From positions 17,032,930 to 17,096,929 of the forward strand of contig NC_049996.1 in assembly GCF_000003815.2 (NCBI RefSeq): a DNA stretch of 64,000 nt, given 5' to 3'. Position numbers and translations under genes: made by a program. Under the pieces are notes generated by a model. That model was given only the letters and a program-made list of their open reading frames with translations, was not told the origin of the DNA and searched no databases. This document shows, one piece after another, positions 35,501 to 47,500 of this stretch. Origin of the DNA: Branchiostoma floridae. Lineage: Eukaryota; Chordata; Leptocardii; Amphioxiformes; Branchiostomatidae. Every line of letters starts with the position of its first letter. Within the stretch, counting starts at the first letter, position 1.

Positions 35501-38500
35501 CAGATGTTCCTGGCCCACCCGTTGGCCCGCTCAAGATCCGCGAGATGACGTCAGAGTCCATGACCATCGAGTGGAAGATGCCACATGACGATGGCGGCGC
35601 GGAAGTGACGTCATACCTAGTGGAGAAGATGGACACGAAGATCGGCCACTGGTTCCCGGTGGACACGTCTGTCACAAAGTTCTCTCTCAAGGTTCGCGAT
35701 TCCACCATCCTCACCTCTTGACATTTTAGTATTAGCCTTTGGATTTTCTTGTGTTTTCTTGGCTACCTTCCTCTCCTGAATTTGCCGTAGATACCACCCA
35801 ACTATTCATTCATTCGTTTATTCATGTTAATGTTAATTCATTCCTCACAGGTCACCCAACTGATGGAGGGCCACGAGTACCAGTTCCGCATCCGCGGCAG
35901 GAACAAGATCGGTCTCGGCGAGCCCTTCGTTTCCAAGCCGAGGATCGCCAAGAGACCTTACGGTGAGTCAGATTTCGAAATCTTACCAGCTTAGAGTGGT
36001 ATGCAAATATAAAGTTTCACGACAAATTCGATGTTTTATATGTAACTTGTGAGGACGCGTTTAATTCCCTACTTGTACACTGCGTTCCTAGACCTGCCAG
36101 GACCACCGACGACACCGTACAAAATTTTAGAAGCATGTAAAGGGCAATCCAAATGTGCGAAATTCGATGTTCTTATATCTAATTATAACGTGTGAGAACT
36201 TGCTAAATTCTCTACTTGTTTACGGCATTCCCAGACCTGCCGGGCCCGCCGTCCGCACCCATCGTGCACACGGTGTTCCCTGACAACGCCACGCTGATCT
36301 GGCAGCCACCAGAGTCGGACGGAGGCAGTGAGATCTCCCGGTACATCCTGGAGAAGAAGGACATCAATAGGTACGTAACAGCATCCGTTAACCAGCGTTG
36401 TTAGAATCATATTATGTTGCCTCAGCTGTTTTCAAACATATATTTCTTGGTTTGGATCGATAGCGGAATGTCCCGGCTTGATATAAACGACAGCTAAACT
36501 GTCACTTGGTGTTAGATTTACGTTCTTTTTTTTGCTTTTTTGTTTGAAACTTTGAGAAACTGAAATCGGCCCCATTAGATAGAAAAATTCTTTAATCATT
36601 GACTGTTAAAAACACGTAAAACACGTACCTCCAAACTTACCTCCAAATCGGCCCCTTTTTGGTGAAGCCATGATGGAAAAGGTGAACGTCAGACAAAATG
36701 TAAGAAAGGTCAGATTACTAACCACCAATCGAATGTTTTGATTATTCCAGCATCAAGTGGGTTCGCGCGGTCGAGACGATCAGCAGCGACACCCGCTACA
36801 ACGTGCCGAACCTGGTGGAGGGGATGGAGTACCAGTTCCGGGCGGCGGCCGAGAACGCCGCGGGCCTGGGCAAGTGGGGACCCCCGTCCACACCCATCAT
36901 CGCCCGCGAGCCTATCGGTAAGAACTGGTCATTAAACACTTAATATGTATTTACGTAATAATGAAAATTAAAAAGAAACGGACTCGTTGAATCTCGAATA
37001 ATGATGCAAAATGAACATACCGTTATATGGTATTTTTTGAATATGGAAAATATGCTTCAGAATCTACAGAACTTTTTGTAATAAGAAATGGAATCATCTA
37101 TGAAGGTTGAGCGTGAAGCTTTTTGCTATTATACTGAATCTTTGAACTGTAATATTTGGCAAATGAAGGGGATATATTTTGTGCAACTAGATCTGGTAGA
37201 AAAAAGTTTTTAAACGAAACAGTTTCTATTTGCATTTCTAACGTGTAGTAAACTTGTTCTATCTCCAGACCTGCCGGACCCGCCTGTGAATCCCAAGTGC
37301 ATCGACACGACCCGCTCATCCGCAACCATCGCCTGGAAGAAACCAATTCTGGATGGTGGCAGCGACATTGTCGGATATCTCGTGGAATATCGCGCGGCCG
37401 ACAGCGAGAACTGGGAGATCGGAACGCCAAAGATCCACACACTGCAGTTCGTGGTGACTGACCTGACGGAGGGAGCTGAGTACTACTTCCGGGTCAGCGC
37501 CATCAACGAGGCTGGTGTTGGTCCTCCTGGTGACTGCCCTGGAAAGGTGCTCATCAAGGACATCCTGGGTACGAAAGCATTTCCTGTATTGAATTACATC
37601 TTATTCAAGGTCGCTAAGAGTCCATTAATAATATTGGTAGGAAGAAGGATAAGATATGAAAGATATTTGCCTATGCGACATTAATGGGAGGAATAGGTGT
37701 TTTATCTAAATTGTTCTGAATACTTGATGTAGGAAAGCTGGGTGTTTTTTTCTATAAGAATTGAAAATGATTGAAGCTCTTTTCAGAACTGAGCTTTTCT
37801 TTATGAGAGCAACAAACAGCATCTATTTATCTATTTCCCAGACTATCTTTCTTGAATCAAAGAAAGGTGAAAACATATCCCTAAACCTTCACGTTTTTAC
37901 CCCCAGCCTCTCCAGACTTTGAGCTGGACGCCAGCATGAAGAAGACGCTGACTGTTCGCGCCGGGCAGCCCATCCGCATGTACGTGTCTATCAGCGGCCG
38001 GCCTGAGCCCGAGATCCGCTGGGAGAAGGAGGGGCAGCCGCTGGACTACAGGGCTGAGGTCTGTGTCAAATACGTTGCATTCAATGGTTACAACATAGCT
38101 TAAAGAATACTGTAAATGTATTAAAGTTCGCGGGGATTTAATTTCGCGGTAGCGGGAAAAAGAACTTTTCGCGGTGGATTTAAGTTCGCGGTAACACCAT
38201 AGACTGCAATCTAATATCATGATAGAATAATATTGGCGGTGGTTTTAAATTCGCGGTGAAGTGGTCACCGCGAAAACCGCGAACATTAATCCACCGCGAA
38301 CATTTCTGCATTTACAGTATATAGAGATGCCTGCATTCTCCTTTTCTGTTGTAAGGTATAACTAAGTTATTTTGATATACCGTAAATCGTAGCGAGAGCT
38401 TTGAAACTCCATACTTCATAGCCAGATGGTAACATTTTGCATAATTGACTTCCTGCATTTAGCATAACGCGGCGTTTATACATTAAATGCAAAAGCGATC

Positions 38501-41500
38501 AGTGAAAAAAGGAAAAGACTGTGTAACTTCTCAAACTAAAAATTTATAAAATAACGCCATTTCTATTAAATGGAGTAATACCCGCTTTTACAGTATCATA
38601 TAGAGCAATTCTAGGAAACTGATATTAAATGTTATCGTTGTGATTGCCATATTTAGGTGGAGAACACAGAGTACTCCTCCCAGCTCGCCATCTACAACAC
38701 AAACCGGTACGACGCCGGGAGGTACGACCTCATCCTGAAGAACGCTGTCGGTGAGAAGACGGCTTCCGTCAACGTTAAGGTGTTCGGTAAGTCAGACTTT
38801 GGTTTCTATCGAATGATGGAAGGTTAGATTTAAGCTGAGAAATAGAAATATCTGGTATTAACAGAGATCTGCATGGTTTTACATATCAAACGGAATGACC
38901 AAGAAACAAAAATGACAAGAAAATTCATCTGTAATTTCTCTCTGATTTTGAAGAAAAAAGAACTATGGCTGCAGTAAGAATGATATGTACTCTGGCTAAA
39001 TTGGCTCTATTTTTCACGCATTAATTCCATGTGTGAAGAAGGAATGAATTTTTTTTCTGATGCGTTGTTTGGAGATTGAAAGTGGATACCTATACCTAAT
39101 GCACAAGTTTTTTTTATGTGCACAACTATAATGTGATGTCTTCTCCCCAGACACACCTGGACCACCTGGCCCCATCACCATTAAGGAGGTGTCCAAGGAC
39201 CACATGGTGATCACCTGGACGCCGCCCACGGTGGACGGAGGCAGCGCTGTCTCCAATTACATCGTGGAGAAGCGTGACGAGAGCCGCCGCACATGGAGCA
39301 CCGTCACCACCAACAACCCCAAACTGTCCTGCCGCATTCCCAACCTGGTCGAGACGGTCACCTACTTCTTCCAGGTGTTCGCGGAGAACAAGTACGGCAT
39401 CGGCGAGCCCGTGGAGTCCATGCCTGCCAAGGCACAGGACGCAGTCGGTAAGTGTGGACTTGTTTTATGTGCTTTCTACTTTGTGGTGGACAGAGGAAAG
39501 CTCTGATGGGGCACGGAAAATTGATGGAAGCTCCTTGAATGGAGTGTGACAAAAAGGACATCAAAGTGTTCTGCCTCACCGCATGGACCCGCTGGAATGT
39601 AATCTCCAAAAGCAGACCCAACGGTGCCTTAGAGATTGTATCAAAGCTGGCAAAGGAGAATAGCCGGCCAAAGGGAGATAGCCGGCTAAGGGAGTCAAAC
39701 GGCCACCGGTGCGCCTGGTGCCGCTATACTAAGTCCCTGGCCAGCTTTGATACTATTTCTAAGGCACCGTTGGGTCTGCTTGGAGACTACTGGAATGAGC
39801 ATAACTGCCTTTAAGTTACCCATGTACCATGTGCACATAAAAACCGCCAACTTGTTGAGCCTTGCCATTGCCTACCCTGTATGAGTTCCTTGCAAACTCA
39901 CTGAACAAATGCTCCCTTGCCTCTGTGCCATGTGCACACTGACACAACCCAGTTGCCCGTCCAGTTTTTGATCCCTGCTGTGACCTGCCTGCTGCTGATT
40001 AACTCAGAGGCACCTCATAAGGACCCCTGTCTCGCGCTCGGCCCTGGCAGGCGGCTCGACCAGGGTGCCCAGAGCAGGCTCACGTCTCCTGAGTTCAAAC
40101 ATGGTGATACAGTTGTTTCCATGGCGATACAGGAGAGACAGCTGAGTTGCTAGGTGGCTGTTGCATGGAAGCATGGAACGTTAAATCGTCGTGTCAACAA
40201 TTACTTACAGGTGTTTTCCATCTGCAAGACCCAAACTTCAATTGATTTTCACATGATCTGGCCTCAGTGTACTGGCACTTCTTGTCAATTAGTACAAAAC
40301 GTCTACCACTCTAAAAAAATTAGTACAAAACGTCTACCACTCTACCATTTACCTTTGAGTTACATAGTCCTTGTGCTAAAGGGTTGGGCTATGGTCGCTT
40401 CCAGTAGAAGCCGTGTCTATCTTTTCTGGCTGTATATTTGTATTGAGACAGCATTTCTATCCTGTTTTTCTATTCAATCTCTTTTGATAATGCACAATCG
40501 AAATGTTACGGCTGATTCATCGCAACATCTGAACAGATCATACGCCGATCTGGCACAACGTAGGGTAAGGGTGCGTTTCCATGTTTCCTTCTTGCTCGAA
40601 CTAAAGATTCGGTGTTGTATTTGCCAGGCCCGCCCGGTCCCGTGGTGAAGCTCCACGTGGCAGACATCACCCGCATCACCGCAGTCCTGGAGTGGACCAA
40701 GCCCACCTTCGACGGAGGGTCAAAGGTCACAGGTTACGTGGTGGAGACCCAGGAGGCAGGAAGTGTCGAGTGGGAGAAGGCCGGACTGGCGACGGAATGT
40801 CACTACCAGGTACGTCATCGGGAAAAAGGATTATATTACCGGGAATATTGACTGGTTTACTACTGTATACCTGCATAGCAAAGGCTTTCATGCCAGAACC
40901 AGTAACAGTCTCAACCTACTTCCATCATTCCCAAAAGTCCCGTGGCGATGACCTGCATAGCATCTCATAGCAGAATATGATATATTGGCAGATAAAGTTA
41001 AATATGTAGCAAGCTAAAACTATAGAACAGGATTCTGACGATTACAAAAATCAGTTTTGTCAAACGCATTTTGTACAAAATGCAGTTTTCACCATAGGGG
41101 TATGTTTCATCGATTCATATTGAATGTCATATTCATATCGAATGTCATATTCATTAAATCTACAGTTGTTGTCATTGAGAAAAAAAATATCATCATACCA
41201 GATGTGTAAGTAAGGTGCTTTGTAGTTTTTGCTAAAGGATGAATATTGACTTCTACCCACAGGTCCTAGGCCTGACCCCTGGACATGGCTTCCGCTTCCG
41301 GGTCAAGGCCCAGAACGCCGCCGGCCAGGGCGACCCGTCCGACACGGAAATGTACAAGGCTCAAGATGAAAAGAGTAAGCATACAGCCATGTTGTGATAT
41401 ACTCAATATACATACAAAACCTCCAAGTACTGATTGCTCGTAAGAATAGTGATCCAGTCTTGATCCAGATAACACGTATCAATCAAAACGTGTCAAAAGC

Positions 41501-44500
41501 TACTCATTGCCATGTCCCTAACAAGAACAGATGCAACATACATTGAATCACCGGAAACTTTTTATGACAATGCAAGACCATGCCAGCCTTGTTGTTCGCA
41601 ACAGAATTAGATACAAAATTCCCATCACTTGCCTGTATGGTAGATCAGACAATAACTGTGAGTTTTTGTTGTTCACAGTTGCTCCGAAGATCAACCTGGA
41701 CGTGACCATGCGAGAGACCGTTGTGGTAAAGGCAGGACACACACTGACCATCTATGCTGGCATCAGTGGCAAGCCTGTGCCGCACACACGCTGGGCTAAG
41801 GTAAGGAAACCAACTTTTCTGTGCCATGTTATAGTGCCTCCTAGTGAGCACTGTTGGTACTGCAACTGGCGATCTTCCGCTACTAGAGGCAACAGTTAGT
41901 ATCAATTTTCTTCCAACAGTGACTGTTTTAAAGGTAGAGTATGTATTTCCGATGTCTGACAGCACATCTTGGTCACGGAGAATGGCCTAGTCTCGATCTC
42001 GCGAGAGAACACGAGACTAGGCCAGGCTTGCGTAGAGGCAACAGTCTTGCAAAAGAAAACTGGTGTAGTTGCTTGTAGTGTTTCATATTTTTGATGATAC
42101 TGTTTACTTCTGTATACGTGTAACGTTTGTCAATACCTTTGCCTTCATACATTCCAGGACGGAGCGATGATGAAGCCAGACAGACGTCTGATGTTTAAGA
42201 AGTCTCACACGGAGACAAGGTTTAGTCTGAAGGAGGTGACCCGCGCAGACGGAGGAACCTACGCACTCAGGGCCTACAACGACGCCGGCGAGAAGACCGC
42301 CAACGTCTTTGTCAAGGTTCTTGGTAAGGATCTTCAAAATACTATTGCATACCAGTATAGTATTGCGCATCTAAATAAAATCAACAATTCAACCTTTCCC
42401 TTTATATTTCGGTGTAGTATCGTCCTTATAAGTTAGTGATTTGACATATTCACTCGTTTTTTTCTAGTTAGAGGTTCTTAGTGCTGACTCGTTCTGCCAG
42501 TTCCTTCTAGTTGCCCTTATAAGAAATATCCGTTTGTGTGGATATCACTCAAAACTCCGGAAGTAAATTTCCAATCTTTATCCAGTTGTATAGATTAAAT
42601 TACCTTTAGATATTGTTTACTTGGATGTCTAACCTTCATAAAAACATTTTACTGCAATATTATTCTGTATATGTACCAATCTGTCAATAAACTAATACCA
42701 CAACTGTGACCGTTATAAATGAGTACCCCATCCCCCTTGCAGACAAGCCCGGCCCTCCCGCCAGCCTCCAGATCGATGAAGTCACCGCCAACTCCGTCAG
42801 CATCTCATGGCGTCCGCCCACCGATAACGGCGGGGTGGAGGTCAACAACTACCTGGTGGAGAGGTAAGAGCAACTCTTACACAAACCATGATATTCCATT
42901 TAACACTAGCTTATCAGAGCTGAATACGTATATTTTAAAAGCATGTTTCCATATCAGAAAGAAGACAATGCGCGTCTTTCCCAAGCCTATGAACACCACG
43001 ATTTATTTGCAAAAGTCTCAGCAATCTAGATACTGAATTACGTTCAAGTTGTATTTTTTTGTTGGCAAGCTGAGACCCTCCTGCTCATTTACGACAATGT
43101 TTCAGTGGTGTCCTACAATGAATCTTTTGTACCACAACACTTTCAGTTCTTTCTTTCCAATTCTTTCTTCGCAAAATATGGATGTTGCCAACATTTCACA
43201 GACATGCTGTCTTTTTTCTGTACAACAAAAGCAACCAAATGATATGATGACATTTTACCTCCCCAGATGTGACGTGCAACGTGGCGTGTGGCTGACCGTG
43301 AACGCTAACGTGACCAGGTTCATGTTCAAGTTCCCTGACCTGACCAAGGGCCGTGAGTACGCCTTCCGCGTCATGGCCGAGAACAGGATCGGCGTGGGCG
43401 AGCCCGCCGCCACCGAGAAGGTGGTCGCCAGGGACGCTGTCGGTGAGTACATTGTGAAAAATTAAACTATAGCTGTGGGTGTGTAAAAAGAGTTTCTTTA
43501 TTCTTCGAACGCCGCTACCGTTTCATACAGCATTCCATAACTGTCCAAACCCTTCATGATTTGCTGTCACGGTTTGTACCATTGAAGACAATGAATTTAG
43601 AAGCCTTAGAACTATTGAATGACACATACTTTTGAGAAGCCCATGCATGTGGATGTGCATATAATGAGACGTGATCTACGTGACCTGTTCTTGGTAGTCC
43701 GTAGGATTTTATAAGTCTTCAACCCAACTTAAGCATGAAGAATCTTGTGTATAGCACTTACCTTTGATTTTAGTGATCATTTCTGTTATCTTTATACAGT
43801 GTAGGCGCACTCAGTGCTTAAAACACTGCTTTACATTATACATGCGTGTGCTTAATCCCCGTCCCTATCCCTTGCCCCACAGAGCCCCCGGGCCCACCCT
43901 CTGCTCCTGAGATCACGGAGATCTGTAAGGACGCGATCGGTTGCGCCTGGGAACCGCCTCAGTACGACGGGGGTAGCGCCATCACCGGCTACATCATCGA
44001 GCGGCGAGAGAAGCAGTCCCGCCGCTGGATCAAGCTCAACCGCGAGGCCGTCAAGAAGCGCGAGTACCGCTCAGAGGGCCTGCTGGAGGGCTTCGAGTAC
44101 GACTTCCGCGTCCGTGCCGTTAACCAGGTGTGTAGCTCTTGTAAATCGTTAGATGTTTGTAGACATCCTCCAGTCTCTTCAGTCTCAGTGCTTATATGAG
44201 ACTAGAAATAGGAGGAGTTTCAAAGAATCAGAAAAAACACAGACAGGTAGCTCAGCAGTGATTATGATCAGTAATTAAGGGTTGTATCTTTCGGCTAGTT
44301 CAAAATGCGATTGTGATTTTGAGTGTTGTAGAGTTTTAGTTGAACTATGCTCAGTATTATTACCGTATACCTTGAGCTAGAACTGCATCTGTGGTAAGAA
44401 AATGACGAAAGAGTCGGAAACAGCAGGTGGGAAATAATTTGACCGTTTGAATGTTCCCCAGGCCGGCCCTGGAGACCCCAGCGAGCCGTCCGTGCCGGTA

Positions 44501-47500
44501 CGGGCCGAGGAGCAGATCTCCCCGCCGCGCAACCTGCGCGTCATCGACTACTCCCGATCCTTCATCACCATCGCCTGGGAACCGCCAGAGTTTGACGCTG
44601 GTAGCAAGATTCTCGGATATTTCATCTGGAGGTTCGTAAACGTACTTGTTTTGATGTGAAAGAAGGTTAGCAGGTATTACCTATGTATATTTGCTACTAC
44701 TTTACGTTTGGGACCGCACCTGTTAACAGTGACACCTACATGTACTGCATAACAGAACCAGTCAGATCGCCCCGAGAAAGGTGACAGACTCATTCAAATG
44801 TCAGTCTTGACTAAACACTTGGTTGTGTATAAAGAACATTGTCTTACAGTACCACGTTTCCGGTATTTGGTTCTTAAGAAATATCTTGGGAAATATATAC
44901 AACTGTGCCAGTGTTATTGAAGAGGTGGATACTGACTTATACATTATGTTTTCCACTCCAGACGCAACATTGAATACAAGGGCTGGGCACCGTGTAACGA
45001 GAAGATCTGGACGGACCGCCGGTTCCACATCAAGGCTCTCACGGAGCACAAGAAGTACCTGTTCATGGTCAAGGCCAAGAACTCTGCTGGGATGATCAGT
45101 CTTCCGGCCACCATCGGACCTGTGGAGACCAAGGACGAGTTCGGTCAGTCTGATACTTGTATCACAAGCTGTGAAATACTTCTTAATCCATCTTAAGCTG
45201 TGAAACATAGATTTCTGTCTTTAAAGATATAACTTACAAATGCAAACAAGTCTTTGTCATATTTCTAAAGTATATTAAATGTTTTTGAAGAAATCTTGTA
45301 AGCATAAAATGATCAGACTGTCAAAAATCATTTCCCTCTGGTACAAGCTTTCTATACCTTTGCTAGGGTACATGAAATTCAGAACATAAATCGTCGACAT
45401 GATTGCACTTCTAACAATCTTATACCCCCCTCAGAGCCTCCAAAGATCCTCCTGTCGGAGACTTTTAAGGACGTCATCACCGTGAAGGCAGGTGAGACGG
45501 TCAACGTCAACATCAACTTCACGGGCCGCCCCCGCCCCAGGGCCACCTGGGAGAAGGACGACAGCACGCTCACACTCAGGGTAAGGACAGGACTTACCTC
45601 TTTAAGGACAAGTCATACGTCTTAGACGACAAGTCTCACGTCTTTAAGGAGTTTGATATGGAGACAAAAATGATTAGATGAAAATGGAAAAAATTGAATA
45701 GGAAAGTCTTTTAAGCGAGGAATTTGCACTCATTGCACAAATTAAATTTTGCAGAGAATTATGCATCTGTATGGTTTTTTTTGTTTCGTACATTGTATTA
45801 TCAGTTTCTTTAGAGCTTTGAATTCTTAACAGTTGCTATAATACCTCGAACTTTGACCCGCAGGACCGTATCCGAGTGGAGACGACGCCTGAGAACAGCC
45901 TGCTGACTTTGGAGAAGACCGAACGGTCCGACACAGGAAAATACACGCTCAACGTCAGGAACGAGGCAGGGCAGAGGAATGCCATTGTCCGCCTTATCGT
46001 ACAAGGTGAGGAAAATGTGTTGAACTTAATACTTTCCAGACGAGGGCAATATGTACATGGAATAATCCGAGGAGATCGCCAATCGTTGGTTTTGGATTGG
46101 CATTGATCATCTCAGTGACTGTTGGAAACTTTTTGTCTAGTGCAGCTTTTGAGATGACAAACAAAGGCGAATGAGTTTCTTTTTATAGAATGTTTTTTAA
46201 ACGCCCGAAAGCTCAGTCATTTACTCCAGTGTTGAACACTACTGGTGTTCTAAGCTATATCATGACTGGCATGACGCGTCCACACCCAACTTACCTGTGA
46301 TGTGTTTGTTGTTTCTAGACAAGCCGTCGCCGCCGCAGGCTCCCGTGGAGACCAGCAAGGTGAGCGGCGAGACGTGCATGGTGAAGTGGAAGCCGCCCAA
46401 AGATGATGGTGGCAGTCCAATCCACTCCTACATCATCGAGAAGCGCGACACCACGCGTCAGGTCTGGACACGGGCCGCCACTGTGGACGCCGGTGAGTTG
46501 GGCAAACAGGGTTTAGCAATGATATTATAGTTCAACCCTCTTTCTACTATACGTGTACATGTATGTCTACACATTGAATTCTGAGAGACTAAATTTGAGA
46601 GAAAAAAACGTAAGTTTATTAGATCTTCATTTTAGAAGAAACTGGTCAACCTGACCTCAGTGTATTTAGAGATGTTTATTTCAAACACTTGAGCCAAGAC
46701 ATATATGGTCGTCTCGTGTTTCTTATTCTTGTCTCATACTCGTACTTTATATCCCCGATATGTGGATAATAATCTCTTACAAACGCGTTTTCTTGTCCGT
46801 TCTCCAGGCAAGCTGAGCGCGCAGGTGACGAAGCTGACCCGCGGCCAGCAGTACGTGATGCGCGTGTCCGCACAGAACGCCATCGGCACCAGCGACCCGC
46901 AGATCGGGGAACCCTTCCTCGCAAGGGACTTTTTCGGTACGGACAAGGAACTTAACTTTGTCTTAGCTCTTGTCCTGTAGTAAAACAAGCTGTATTTAAG
47001 ATCAAGACAAAAAAAACACTCTTTAGGAATGGCAACAAATTGGCATAGTTCTTTCAGCTTTATTCTTCCATGTGCTTTTGTCATCATATACTTTGCAAAT
47101 TCCCATCTTACATTTTTGCATCTTGCCCTTCCAGACGTTCCGGGCCCACCTGGCCAACCCCAGATCATCAAGGTGTGCAAGAAGTACGTGCACCTGACCT
47201 GGACTCCACCAATCAACGACGGCGGCAGCAAGGTCACAGGTTACCTCATCGAGAGGAGTGACCTCTGCCCCTCCATCACGACCTTCTGGATCCGCTGCGT
47301 GGATGACGTCATCAAGGACACGGAGTACGTCATCCATAACCTGTTCGAGGGCTGCGATTACGAGTTCCGCGTCACGGCCTGCAACGCCGCGGGCTGGGGC
47401 ATCCCCAGCGAGGGGTCAGAGGAGGTCAAGGTTCGCGACCCTGTCGGTAAGTCATCTTATTGGCCGTATAACAAGTGTCATACAAACAGAGGAAGTATAA

